Shown here piece after piece: positions 26,500 to 35,517 of a stretch of DNA of 64,000 nucleotides. This DNA is from Tessaracoccus caeni. GTDB lineage: Bacteria; Actinomycetota; Actinomycetes; Propionibacteriales; Propionibacteriaceae. The notes beneath the pieces were generated by a model. The model had not been told where the DNA came from and ran no database searches. It worked only from the letters and a program-made list of their open reading frames with translations. The stretch spans positions 124,001 to 188,000 of the forward strand of contig NZ_JARGDO010000003.1 in assembly GCF_029211185.1 (NCBI RefSeq), written 5' to 3'. A program made the position numbers and the translations under genes. Position 1 is the first letter of the stretch, and each line of letters starts with the position of its first letter.

Positions 26500-27714
26500 A
26501 TGATGACCAACCTGCCCCCTGAACGAGATCTTCCCGGCGCCGCCCGGATGGTCGACGACATCATCAGCGGCGTGGACTCGGTCAAGTCCGAGCCCGTCCG
26601 CAAGAGTTACATCCCGTACCTGAGCCTTGCCGCCGCGGTGACGCTGGTCTCCGCGATGGGCGTGGTCGCCTTCCAGCTGATGGGGCGCGGCACTGCGCCG
26701 GTCGTTCCCGGAACTCCGACGCCCACCGCGCCGGTCACGATGACGTCTTCTCCGTCGGGCACGACGACACCCTCTCCCTCGGCCACGTCGTCGCCTGACC
26801 CGTCGCCGACGACGTCCTCCACCACCACGACCACGCCCGAGCGCCCGACCGGTCCGGTCTCGATCACCGCCGAGCTGGGCGAGACGGTGCGGACCCGCTA
26901 CTTCGACGTCACCGTGAGCGCGCTCGAGGCTGACGACGAGGGCCTTGCCTGGGGTGCGAAGGTGGAGGTCTGCTACGCGGCCCCGCATTCGGAGCAGAAC
27001 GCCGATGGCACCACGCGCACGAGCGTCGATCCGTGGTACTTCTCCGTCCAGGACGGCGAGGTTGGTGGGCCTGCCGAGTGGGTGAAGGTGAAGGATCTTC
27101 CGTCGTCGACGCGTTGGTCGCCGGCCTACGGGACCAAGCTCGTGAAGCTGGGCGAGTGCAACTCCGGTTGGGTGCAGGCGGAGCCGGGCAGCCCGGATCT
27201 GTTCTTCCCGGACCTGCGCTATGCCCCCGCCAACTTCGGCGACGACATCCGCTGGAACTGGCCGTCGTCGACCGACCCCGAGACGCCCGACCGTCCGACC
27301 GGTCCGGTCTCGATGACCGCCGAGCTGGGCGAGACGGTGCAGACCCGCTACTTCGACGTCACCGTGCTTGACTTCGATTCCCACGAGGAGAACATCTCCT
27401 GGGCTGCCGAGGTGGAGGTCTGCTACGCGGCCCGGCATCCCGAGGAGAACGCGGACGGGACAACCCGGACGAGTATCGATCCGTGGTACTTCTCCTATGA
27501 GGATCTGGAGGTCGGACGGCCGACGGAGTGGGTGAAGCTGAAGAAGTTCCCGCAGGCGGATCGGTGGGAGCCGGTGTACAAGACCAAGCTGCTGAAGCTG
27601 GGGGAGTGCAACACCGGGTGGCTGCAGATCGAAACGGGCAACCCCCATGTGGCTTACCCGAGCCTCCGGTACGCACCCGGTGACTTCGGTGACGACATCC
27701 GGTGGAAGGAGTGA
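26500..27714 (+). CDS. Membrane-anchored protein with duplicated ectodomain, probable sigma partner
   Basis: A 404-residue protein: about 36 cytoplasmic residues, one transmembrane helix (about 37-61), a Pro/Thr/Ser-rich stalk, then two tandem ectodomains of about 145 residues. The repeat units start 450 bp apart (ggtccggtct at 26851 and 27301) and remain very similar. Each has YFDVTV, EVCYAA, NADGTTRTS-DPWYF and LRYAP-FGDDIRW. AAGGAG precedes ATG 26500 by 7 nt. Topology and coupling to the sigma gene suggest regulated sigma control, but no zinc-binding anti-sigma motif is visible. It is not a family I recognise. Confidence 0.82.
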   Translation: MMTNLPPERDLPGAARMVDDIISGVDSVKSEPVRKSYIPYLSLAAAVTLVSAMGVVAFQLMGRGTAPVVPGTPTPTAPVTMTSSPSGTTTPSPSATSSPDPSPTTSSTTTTTPERPTGPVSITAELGETVRTRYFDVTVSALEADDEGLAWGAKVEVCYAAPHSEQNADGTTRTSVDPWYFSVQDGEVGGPAEWVKVKDLPSSTRWSPAYGTKLVKLGECNSGWVQAEPGSPDLFFPDLRYAPANFGDDIRWNWPSSTDPETPDRPTGPVSMTAELGETVQTRYFDVTVLDFDSHEENISWAAEVEVCYAARHPEENADGTTRTSIDPWYFSYEDLEVGRPTEWVKLKKFPQADRWEPVYKTKLLKLGECNTGWLQIETGNPHVAYPSLRYAPGDFGDDIRWKE

Positions 27715-27750
27715 CCGGGTAGCCGTCTAGACGGTGCCGACGAGATAACG

Positions 27751-27792
27751 GGCTCTGGGTCGTGGTGGGAAGCCACGACCCGGAGCCTGTTC
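27751..27792 (+). terminator. Terminator of the sigma/membrane-protein operon
   Basis: Hairpin with arms ggctctgggtcgtgg (27751-27765) and ccacgacccggagcc (27773-27787), 14 of 15 paired with a 7-nt loop. It ends in a weak TGTTC tail. Confidence 0.7.
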
Positions 27793-27856
27793 GCGGCTGA
27801 CCACCGGTTGTGCGCGCAAGCTGCGGTGTGTCAGTCGGCGCTGCCAGAATGCTCTG

Positions 27857-29617
27857 GTGAACAAGGAAGCTCCGCGCACCAGGGTCAGTGTCGTCCGTGA
27901 GGCCTTGACCTCGGCGGTGTTCAGCGTGCGACAGGCAGTCGCGTGGACACCCGGCTGGTTGGCCGCCGTGGTCGCGGTTCAGTTGCTCATGGCGCTCACG
28001 CCCGCAGCCCAGGTGCAGCTCGTCGCCCTGCTCGTGAACACCGTCGACAAGGGTGAGCGCGGCGATATCTGGCTGCCGCTGCTCCTGCTCTCGGGCTTCA
28101 TGGGGTTGTCGCTGGTCGCTGGCAGCCTCCTCAATGTCCTTGCTGAGCGGCAGTTCGTCCGGCTTTACCGCCAGTACCAGCAGCAACTCCTCCGTGCGCT
28201 CACGGAGGTTCCCCCGCAGCGATTGGCAACGGAGGAGACCAACTCCGAAGTCCAGGCATGCCGCGGTGCGCTGAGGGATCTCGCGCGGAACAGCATGTTC
28301 ATGATGGCGGCGGTGACGGCCGTCGTCGGCGCGGCGGCCCTGTGCGCCTCGGTGTGGTCGCTCAGTCCGCTGGCGGGCCTCCTCGTGGTGCTCGCAGTGG
28401 TTCCCTCGATGGTGGCCTCCTCCTGGGTGGCGATCAAGCAGGATCAGCAATGGCCGAAGATCGGCGAGCACCAGCGAAAGATGGGCTACTGCCAGGAGCA
28501 GCTGGTGTTCGCTCGGACGGGCACCGAGCTGGCGACGCTGGGCTCCGGGGTGCGCATGGTCCGCCTCACCGACGAGGCGCAGGTGGAAAGCAACCGGCTA
28601 CTCGATGCGCTGATGAGCACGATGATGCGGGGCGAGTTCACCGCCGGCGTGCTCACCGCAGGCATCATCGCGGCCGCGCTGTCTTCCATCGCCTTCGGCG
28701 ACAGTGGCGGGGCCGGGATCGCGGCCGGCACCCTCGGCGTCATCGCGGGTGTGGGAGCGACAGGTGGCGCCGGATACGCCTACGGCGCGCTGATGAGCAA
28801 CGCGCCGAAGGTCACCCGGTTCCGCGAGTTCCTCGACTCCGTCGAACCCGCCGAGCCCACCGTCGTGGTTCCGGTGGTGCACGAGCTGCGCGGCCAAGAT
28901 CTGCGCGTCACCTATCCCGGCAAGGACGTTCCGGCGCTCGCCGGGTTCTCGTTCTCGGTGCGACGCGGGGAGACCATCGCCTTCGTCGGGGTCAACGGCG
29001 CGGGAAAGACCACCGCGATCAACGCGTTGATGGGCATCGTCGATCTCGACGCGGGTCGGGTGCTGATCGACGGGCGCGACGCCGAGGACGTGTCGCGGCT
29101 CCAGCGCCTGGGCTACTTCGGACTGCTGACGCAGGAGTTCGGCCGCTACGAGCTGACGGTGCGGGAGTCGGTAGCGCTGGGCACTCCGGAGTTGGAGGTG
29201 TCCGACGAGCGGATCTGCGCGGCGCTGGACGCCGCTCGGGCGGGGGAGATGGTGCGGTCTTTCCCCGAAGGTCTGGACACCCAGCTGGGCACGCAGTGGG
29301 GTGGCACCGGTCTTTCTGGTGGGCAGTGGCAGCGCCTCGCGTTGGCGCGGATCCACCTGCGTGGCGCGGGCATCTGGCTGCTGGATGAGCCGACATCGGC
29401 CATCGACGCCGAGGCTGAGCAGGAGATCTTCGCAGAGCTGCGACGCACGTCGGCAGACCGGATCACCGTCGTGGTGTCCCACCGGGCGTGGACGCTGCGC
29501 GGCATGGACCGCATCTACGTCTTCGACGAGGGACGCATCGTCGAAGAGGGTCGCTATGAGGAGTTGCTCGCTGCCGGTGGCCGGTTTGCAGAGATCTTCA
29601 GGGAACAGGCGGGATAA
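27857..29617 (+). CDS. ABC transporter, fused permease and ATPase (copy 1)
   Basis: A 586-residue half-transporter with an exporter fold. Six helices cover residues 25-320. The ATPase domain has Walker A GVNGAGKTT (about 378), signature LSGGQWQR (about 486) and Walker B WLLDEPTSAIDAEAEQE. The D-loop reads AID, where exporters usually have ALD. GTG 27857 is the start. It is clearly paralogous to the next gene over its whole length, so the two probably form a heterodimer. No substrate gene such as a precursor peptide or maturation enzyme is adjacent. Export of a peptide, lipid or drug is possible. Confidence 0.9.
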   Translation: MNKEAPRTRVSVVREALTSAVFSVRQAVAWTPGWLAAVVAVQLLMALTPAAQVQLVALLVNTVDKGERGDIWLPLLLLSGFMGLSLVAGSLLNVLAERQFVRLYRQYQQQLLRALTEVPPQRLATEETNSEVQACRGALRDLARNSMFMMAAVTAVVGAAALCASVWSLSPLAGLLVVLAVVPSMVASSWVAIKQDQQWPKIGEHQRKMGYCQEQLVFARTGTELATLGSGVRMVRLTDEAQVESNRLLDALMSTMMRGEFTAGVLTAGIIAAALSSIAFGDSGGAGIAAGTLGVIAGVGATGGAGYAYGALMSNAPKVTRFREFLDSVEPAEPTVVVPVVHELRGQDLRVTYPGKDVPALAGFSFSVRRGETIAFVGVNGAGKTTAINALMGIVDLDAGRVLIDGRDAEDVSRLQRLGYFGLLTQEFGRYELTVRESVALGTPELEVSDERICAALDAARAGEMVRSFPEGLDTQLGTQWGGTGLSGGQWQRLALARIHLRGAGIWLLDEPTSAIDAEAEQEIFAELRRTSADRITVVVSHRAWTLRGMDRIYVFDEGRIVEEGRYEELLAAGGRFAEIFREQAG

Positions 29618-29676
29618 CCACCCGGCCCGGTGCGGCGACGTTCGGAGTCGAGGGCCGGCTGTACCTGAGATTCGCC

Positions 29677-29686
29677 GGGGGGGGGG
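29677..29686 (+). repeat. Homopolymeric G10 tract
   Basis: Ten consecutive G residues end immediately before an ATG at 29687 and 19 bp before the preferred GTG start (29705) of the second ABC exporter. Tracts of this length slip readily, and here the tract lies in the translation initiation region. Confidence 0.8.
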
Positions 29687-29704
29687 ATGTGGCAGGATAA
29701 CCCG

Positions 29705-31462
29705 GTGAGCGAAGCGGCGACGAGATCAAAGATGACCGTGCTGGGCGAGGCCCTGACGTCAGCCGGCTACAGCGTGAAGCAGGCAGCGGTGTGGACACCG
29801 GGCTGGTTGGCGATCTCGGTACTCCTCGAGTTGCTGATCGCGCTCAACCCTGCCGTCCAGGTGCAGCTCGTGGCCCAGTTGGTCCGTGCCGTCGACGGCG
29901 GGGGAGAGGGCGTGTGGCTGCCGCTGATCCTGCTCTCAGCCTTCGTCGGCCTTTTTCTGATCACCGGCAGACTGAGCGGGATGATCGGCGAGCAGTTCTC
30001 GATTTCCCTCGCCCGCGAGTACCAGAAGCAGCTGCTGTGGGCCATCACCGAGCTGCCGCCGCAGCGGCTGGCCACCGAAGAGGTCAATGCCAACGTGCAG
30101 GGCTGCCGGGGCGCGCTCTGGGACGTGAGTATGAACGTGCGCAGCGCCATCTCGGCCGTCACGGCGATCATCGGCGCTGCGGCACTGTGCCTATCGGTCT
30201 GGACGATCAACCCGCTGGCCGGCATCCTCGTGGTCGTCGCTGTGCTGCCCACGATCGTCGCCTCATCGTGGACGGCGATCGCCGAGGACCGGCAGTGGCC
30301 GCTGATCGGCGAGTTCGAGCGAAAGAAGGGCTACTACCAGGAGCAGCTGGTGTTCGCCCGGACGGGCACCGAGCTGGCAACGCTGGGCTCCGGGGTGCGG
30401 ATGGCGCGGCTGACCGACGACGCGCAGGTCGAGCGCAACCGCCTGTTCGGGCGCCTCCTGCGCACCTACATGATCTCCGGAGTGCTGGCAGGTGCGGTCA
30501 CGGCCGCGCTGATCGCAGGTGCACTGGGCTCGATCGCGCTCGGTGGCGGAGGAGGCGCCGGTGTTGCCGCGGGCACGCTCGGCGTGATCTCCGGCGTCGC
30601 CGCTATCCAGGGCGCGGCCTACTCATACGGCGCGCTCATGACGGAAGCGCCCAAGGTCACTCGGTTCCGCGAGTTCATCGGCTCCATCGAGCCGCACGAG
30701 CCGAGCGTCGTGGTGCCCGTGGTGCACGAGCTGCGGGCCACGGGCCTCCAGGTGACCTATCCCACGAAGGCCGTGCCCGCGCTCACCGGGTTCTCGTTCT
30801 CGGTGCGACGCGGCGAGACCATCGCCTTCGTCGGGGTCAACGGCGCGGGCAAGACCACAGCGGTCAATGCGCTGCTCGGGATCGTCGACGCCGACCACGG
30901 TGAGATCGCGATCGACGGGCGTGACGTCGCCGGGATGACCCGGTTCGAGCGCCTCGGCTATTTCGGGCTGCTGACGCAGGAGTTCGGCCGCTACGAGTTG
31001 ACGGTGCGAGAGTCCGTCGCGCTGGGCACTCCCGACCTCGACGTGTCCGACGAGCGGATCTGGGCGGCGCTCGATGCCGCGCGTTCCGGCGACCTGGTGC
31101 GGTCCTTCCCCGACGGCCTCGATACCCAGCTGGGCACGCAGTGGGGTGGCACCGGCCTCTCCGGCGGCCAGTGGCAGCGCATCGCGCTGGCTCGGATCTA
31201 CCTGCGCGGGGCCGGCATCTGGCTGCTGGACGAGCCGACGTCGGCCATCGACGCCGAGGCAGAGCAGGAGATCTTCTCGCAGCTGCGCCAGTCCGCGGCC
31301 GATCGCATCACGATCGTGGTCTCGCACCGGGCGTGGACGCTGCGCGGCATGGACCGCATCTACGTCTTCGACGAGGGTCGCGTTATCGAGGAGGGCCGCT
31401 ACGAGGAGTTGCTCGCCGCCGGTGGCCGGTTCGCGGAGATCTTCAAGGAACAGGCCGGCTGA
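29705..31462 (+). CDS. ABC transporter, fused permease and ATPase (copy 2)
   Basis: A 585-residue paralogue of the preceding gene, with six helices followed by an ATPase domain: Walker A GVNGAGKTT near 377, LSGGQWQR, and WLLDEPTSAIDAEAEQE. GTG 29705 is preferred because the two proteins then align from their first residues. ATG 29687 would add six residues directly after a G10 tract. Active-site motifs are intact in both copies, so neither is a degenerate half. The ABC-F gene follows 31 bp later, making a three-gene ATPase cluster. Confidence 0.88.
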   Translation: MSEAATRSKMTVLGEALTSAGYSVKQAAVWTPGWLAISVLLELLIALNPAVQVQLVAQLVRAVDGGGEGVWLPLILLSAFVGLFLITGRLSGMIGEQFSISLAREYQKQLLWAITELPPQRLATEEVNANVQGCRGALWDVSMNVRSAISAVTAIIGAAALCLSVWTINPLAGILVVVAVLPTIVASSWTAIAEDRQWPLIGEFERKKGYYQEQLVFARTGTELATLGSGVRMARLTDDAQVERNRLFGRLLRTYMISGVLAGAVTAALIAGALGSIALGGGGGAGVAAGTLGVISGVAAIQGAAYSYGALMTEAPKVTRFREFIGSIEPHEPSVVVPVVHELRATGLQVTYPTKAVPALTGFSFSVRRGETIAFVGVNGAGKTTAVNALLGIVDADHGEIAIDGRDVAGMTRFERLGYFGLLTQEFGRYELTVRESVALGTPDLDVSDERIWAALDAARSGDLVRSFPDGLDTQLGTQWGGTGLSGGQWQRIALARIYLRGAGIWLLDEPTSAIDAEAEQEIFSQLRQSAADRITIVVSHRAWTLRGMDRIYVFDEGRVIEEGRYEELLAAGGRFAEIFKEQAG

Positions 31463-31493
31463 CCGCTGGGCCGCACGCTGAGACGAGGGTGAA

Positions 31494-33080
31494 ATGGGCT
31501 TCCTGGAGGCCTTCGGGGTGCGCTATGCGCTGCCGGACGGGCGCGCGCTGCTCCGGGACGTACATCTGAAGGTCGGCGACGGGAACGTCGCCGCCATCGT
31601 GGGCGCCAACGGCTGCGGGAAGACGACGCTGATGCGCATCCTCGCTGGGGAACTGCCGGCCGACAAGGGCAGCGTGCGGTCGGTCGGTGGCGTGGCCTAC
31701 ATGCCGCAGTTCGTCGGCGCGCGCGACTTCACCGGCACTATCACCGACCTGCTGCTCACCATGGCGCCGCCGTCGGTGCAACGGGCGGCCCGGAGGCTCC
31801 GTCGAGCAGAGGACGACCTCGCCGCACGAGACCGGCATGACGAGCAGATGGCCTACGCGAATGCGCTGATCGAGTGGGCCGACGTCGGCGGCTACGCGGT
31901 GGAGCACTCCTGGGAGATCGCGGCGTCCGACGTGCTGGGGGCGTCGATGAGCGAGGTCGGGCACCGAGCCTCAGCGCAGTTCTCCGGTGGGGAGCAGAAG
32001 CAGCTCGTCATCCGCGCGCTCCTCGAGGGCGACGACGAGGTGCTGCTCCTCGACGAGCCCGACAACTACCTGGACGTGCCGGCCAAGATGTGGTTCGAGG
32101 ATCAGCTTCGTGCGACGAGCAAGTCGGTGCTGCTGATCACCCACGATCGTGAACTGCTGGCGGCCGTCGGCGATCACATCATCACGCTCGAGGGGCGCGA
32201 GGGACGGGGCAACTCGGCGTGGGCGCATGGCGGCGGATACGCCAGCTACCGGGAGGAGCATCTGCATCGGCACGCACGCCTCGACCTGTCGCACCGACGG
32301 TGGCGCGAGCAGCGCGACAAGCTCACCGCGCTCGTCGAACGGCTCCGGAACGCCGCCTCGCCGAAGACCGGGGCGGCCGTCACCAGGCTCGAGAGGCACC
32401 TGGCCAAGGAACCGCCCCGCGCCCCGGAGCGCGAAGAGGTGCAGATGCGATTCGCCGGCGGGCAGACCGCCAAGCGCGTGCTGACGGCGTCTGGGCTCGC
32501 TGTCGAGGGGCTCACCGATCCATTCGATCTGGAGGTGCTGCACGGTGAACGGGTCGCGGTGCTGGGCGGCAATGGCGTGGGCAAGTCCCACCTGCTCCGG
32601 GTGATCGCGGGCGACGAGACGGTGGCGTACCGGGGGAGCGTGACGCTCGGCGCCAGGGTGCAGGCCGGCCACTTCTCCCAGACCAACGCTCGAGCGGATC
32701 TGGATCAGCGTCAGCTGTCCGAGATCCTGTGGGATCTCGCATCCCTCCAGCCCGACGAGGCGCTGGAGCCGCTGGCCCGCTACGGCCTCGACAAGGCGAT
32801 CGATCAACGGTTCCACACGCTGTCCGGCGGCCAGCAGGCGCGCCTCCAGATTCTGCTGCTCGAGCTGTCCGGTGCCACGCTGCTGCTTCTCGACGAGCCC
32901 ACCGACAACCTGGACGTGCCCTCCGCCGAGGCACTCGAGGCCGCGCTGGAGGACTTCGACGGGACGGTGATCACCGTGACGCACGACAGGTGGTTCGCGA
33001 ACGGCTTCGACCGGTTCCTCGTACTGGAGCGCGACGGCAGCGTCCGGGAGGTCGAGAAACCCGACTGGCAGAAGCTCTGA
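31494..33080 (+). CDS. ABC-F family ATPase
   Basis: A 528-residue soluble protein with two ATPase cassettes and no membrane domain, as in ABC-F proteins that act on ribosomes (antibiotic-resistance or translation factors). Cassette 1 has GANGCGKTT (about 37), SGGEQKQL and LLLDEPDNYLD. Cassette 2 has GGNGVGKSH (about 359), LSGGQQAR and LLLDEPTDNLD. The inter-cassette linker (about 250-310) is basic and helical, like the ribosome-contacting arm. It lies downstream of two ABC exporters, so the cluster may confer self-protection. A perfect terminator follows. Confidence 0.9.
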   Translation: MGFLEAFGVRYALPDGRALLRDVHLKVGDGNVAAIVGANGCGKTTLMRILAGELPADKGSVRSVGGVAYMPQFVGARDFTGTITDLLLTMAPPSVQRAARRLRRAEDDLAARDRHDEQMAYANALIEWADVGGYAVEHSWEIAASDVLGASMSEVGHRASAQFSGGEQKQLVIRALLEGDDEVLLLDEPDNYLDVPAKMWFEDQLRATSKSVLLITHDRELLAAVGDHIITLEGREGRGNSAWAHGGGYASYREEHLHRHARLDLSHRRWREQRDKLTALVERLRNAASPKTGAAVTRLERHLAKEPPRAPEREEVQMRFAGGQTAKRVLTASGLAVEGLTDPFDLEVLHGERVAVLGGNGVGKSHLLRVIAGDETVAYRGSVTLGARVQAGHFSQTNARADLDQRQLSEILWDLASLQPDEALEPLARYGLDKAIDQRFHTLSGGQQARLQILLLELSGATLLLLDEPTDNLDVPSAEALEAALEDFDGTVITVTHDRWFANGFDRFLVLERDGSVREVEKPDWQKL

Positions 33081-33103
33081 CGCGAGCCGCATCGGAAAAC
33101 CGA

Positions 33104-33150
33104 ACGGGATCCGGATGGTGGTCGTCGAACCACCATCCGGATCCCGTTTT
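33104..33150. terminator. Bidirectional terminator between ABC-F and ppgK
   Basis: Perfect 19-bp arms acgggatccggatggtggt (33104-33122) and its complement (33129-33147), a 6-nt loop and TTTT after the right arm, with AAAACC before the left arm. It is placed to end both the ABC-F transcript and the convergent ppgK transcript. Confidence 0.92.
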
Positions 33151-33161
33151 GTTCGTCTGGG

Positions 33162-33944
33162 TCAGCCCTTGTGGGCGAGCTGGTCGGGGTGCTTGACGGC
33201 CTCCTCGGCCGCGATCGCCGCGCCGATGATGCCGGCTTTGTTCAGCAGCTGCGCCGGCACGATGGGGGTCTTCAGCCTGAGGAGCGGACCGAACTGCTCC
33301 CAATCCTTGGAGATGCCGCCGCCGACCACGAACAGGTCAGGAGAGAGCAGCATCTCGACGTGGCTGTAGTAGCGCTGCAGACGCTCGGCCCATTCGGGGT
33401 AGGTCAGGCCCTCGTTCTCCTTGATCGACGACGCGGCGCGCTTCTCCGCGTCGTAGCCGTCGATCTCCAGGTGGCCGAGTTCGGAGTTGGGGATCAGGAC
33501 GCCGTTGTGGATGAGCGCGGTGCCGATGCCGGTGCCCAGCGTGGTCACGATCACGAGGCCGGGATGCTTCTTGGCCGCTCCGTACTTCACCTCGGCCAGG
33601 CCGGCGGCGTCGGCGTCGTTGAACAGCGACACCGGGCGACCGAGACGGTCCTCGAAGTAGTCGTTGGCCGGGAAGTTCACCCACTCCTGCGAGAGGTTGG
33701 CCATGAACGGCACGGTGCCGTGCTGGACGGGGCCGGGAATGGTGATGCCCACCGGAGAACCTGCGGGCACCTCGTCGGCGAAGTGCTCGACGATGGCCGC
33801 GATGACCTCACCGCAGGCCTGAGGGGTCGAAGGCTGGGGCGTGGGAATGCGCAGTCGCTTGGCAGCGAACTTTCCCTTCTTGAGGTCGACGGGGGCGCCT
33901 TTGATCCCCGAACCGCCAATATCAATACCGAAGCTGATGGTCAT
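33162..33944 (-). CDS. ppgK: Polyphosphate glucokinase
   Basis: A 260-residue ROK-family kinase that phosphorylates glucose with polyphosphate (often also ATP). Phosphate-1 motif FGIDIGGSGIKG lies at residues 5-16. The ROK segments TLGTGIGTALIHNG and NDADAAGLAEV are present, and the length matches actinobacterial PpgK. ATG 33944 lies 7 nt after a TACCCT -10 box, so the transcript is probably leaderless; the longer frame upstream has no family similarity. Together with the PPi-linked enzymes in the window it supports polyphosphate- and PPi-based glycolytic energy supply. Confidence 0.93.
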   Translation of the reverse strand: MTISFGIDIGGSGIKGAPVDLKKGKFAAKRLRIPTPQPSTPQACGEVIAAIVEHFADEVPAGSPVGITIPGPVQHGTVPFMANLSQEWVNFPANDYFEDRLGRPVSLFNDADAAGLAEVKYGAAKKHPGLVIVTTLGTGIGTALIHNGVLIPNSELGHLEIDGYDAEKRAASSIKENEGLTYPEWAERLQRYYSHVEMLLSPDLFVVGGGISKDWEQFGPLLRLKTPIVPAQLLNKAGIIGAAIAAEEAVKHPDQLAHKG

Positions 33945-33993
33945 GGGGTACAGGGTAGTATCCGGCTCCGCCAGACGCGAGGATGCCCGTGAA

Positions 33994-35517
33994 CTATCGA
34001 TCGCCGAGCGATCGCTGGGCGGCCCGAGCGCGACGTCCACGCAGGTTCTGCTCGTCGAAGAGCCGGCGCGCGTCGGCCTCGTCGAGGTGATAGGCCTTCA
34101 GGCTGATCGGGCCGTCGGTGGTGTGGATCTCGACGCTGGCCAGGCGCAGGCGGCGCTGCATCGGGCCTTGGCTGATGCCGATGGACTGCATCCGGCGGTG
34201 CGGCACGATCTGCCGAGAGTGCGAGAGCCAGCCGTCGTCGGCGACGATGACCTGGTCGGAGGCGCCCCAGGTGTGGTGTGCGAAACTGAGCGGGGTGAGC
34301 CACCTGGCGCGCTCGGGCTGGTGGTTGGGGGTGATCGTCGAGAGGTCGACGTCGGGCCAGATGGCGTGCAGCACGCGCATCACCTCGGGCCAGGTGCCGT
34401 AGGGGAGCATGACGTCGGTGGAGGTGCCCTCCTCGTCGCCCAGGCCGAGCACGGTGACCCGGACGCGGAACAGCCCGGTGATGCGCTGGAGGAAGTCGTG
34501 CTGGATGAGCACCCCTTGGATCCGGTCCTGGCGCACGCTCTGCGACGACCGGCTGGTGAGTCCGCGGGAGACGTGCAGTCCGTCCGGCGTCTGGGTGAGC
34601 ACGAAGCCCCAGTTGCCGGCCACCTCCTTCCACAGCATGCCGGCGGCGCCGAGCAGGAAGCCGAACCCGTAGACGCCCAGGGTGCCGGTGGCCAACCCGA
34701 CGACGCCGACGACGATCGAGATCAGGATGTACCACACCATGTTGGACACCAGCACGCCCAGCACGAGGGTGACCGGCTTCACCGCGACGACGGTCTGCGG
34801 CGGAGCCACCCATGCCGGGGCTGCCCACCCCGGCGCACTCCCTCCGACCTCTCCCGCGGCCCCCGGCCCCTCCCCGGAAAATCGGCCAATGGCCGATTCT
34901 GCGGTGTCTATTGCCGAAAATGGGCCAATGGCCGATTTTCCGGGATTGGTGAGGGAGTCTTCGGGGGAGTCATCTGGGGAGTCATCGGGACGGACGGGGC
35001 CGGGCTGAAGTCGGGCGATGCGGGTGCGGCCGCCCATGCGAGCGAGCAGATGGTCGCGGAGTTCCTCGGCCCGCTCGAGGCTCAGGTACTTCAGCGACTT
35101 CCCTCCGCTGCCACCGACGTCGATCTGCACGGCGGCCAGACCGAGCAGCCGCGCGGCCAGCGGTCGATGGATGTCCACGGCCTGCACCTTGGTGAAGTCG
35201 ATCCGCGTCGACTCCCGCGAGATCAGGCTGCGCTCGATCCGGAACTCCTCGTCGTCGACGATGAACGTCGTGGTACGCCAGGTGATGACGCCTCCGATGA
35301 CGCTGAGCAGCGCGACGCCGAGCACGATCGCGACGATGACCAGCGTCGCCCCGCTCCAATCGAAGGTGAGACCGCCCTCCAGGAACTCACGCCCGCCGAA
35401 CGCGATCACCGCGACCAGCGCGATCCACGCGTTGGCGATGCCGGTCAGCGGATGCGGGCGCTCGATCACCTTCTCCCGGGGTGCCGGGGCCTCATCGGAA
35501 TGGGACTCCGTCATCAG
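33994..35517 (-). CDS. YdbT-like membrane protein with bacterial PH domains
   Basis: A 507-residue protein with two helical pairs (about 25-75 and 215-270) and beta-rich bPH2 (DUF304) segments after each, the architecture of YdbT proteins. ATG 35517 overlaps the stop of the upstream YdbS-like gene (ATGA), so the pair is coupled. The linker (about 170-205) is unusual: it is built from an in-frame palindromic insertion (34874-34943) encoding AIGPFSA/AIGRFSG repeats plus DDSPDDSPEDS. Function is unknown; relatives are linked to envelope integrity or antimicrobial tolerance. About 50 bp separate it from ppgK's start. Confidence 0.87.
   Translation of the reverse strand: MMTESHSDEAPAPREKVIERPHPLTGIANAWIALVAVIAFGGREFLEGGLTFDWSGATLVIVAIVLGVALLSVIGGVITWRTTTFIVDDEEFRIERSLISRESTRIDFTKVQAVDIHRPLAARLLGLAAVQIDVGGSGGKSLKYLSLERAEELRDHLLARMGGRTRIARLQPGPVRPDDSPDDSPEDSLTNPGKSAIGPFSAIDTAESAIGRFSGEGPGAAGEVGGSAPGWAAPAWVAPPQTVVAVKPVTLVLGVLVSNMVWYILISIVVGVVGLATGTLGVYGFGFLLGAAGMLWKEVAGNWGFVLTQTPDGLHVSRGLTSRSSQSVRQDRIQGVLIQHDFLQRITGLFRVRVTVLGLGDEEGTSTDVMLPYGTWPEVMRVLHAIWPDVDLSTITPNHQPERARWLTPLSFAHHTWGASDQVIVADDGWLSHSRQIVPHRRMQSIGISQGPMQRRLRLASVEIHTTDGPISLKAYHLDEADARRLFDEQNLRGRRARAAQRSLGDR
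34874..34943. repeat. Intragenic inverted repeat in the YdbT-like linker
   Basis: Left arm 34874-34894 begins ccggaaaatcggccaatgg. The right arm 34923-34943 is its complement with one mismatch, with 28 bp between. It lies inside the coding region and preserves the frame, encoding two similar blocks with reading AIGRFSG and AIGPFSA. It looks like a small palindromic insertion tolerated in a disordered linker. Confidence 0.8.
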
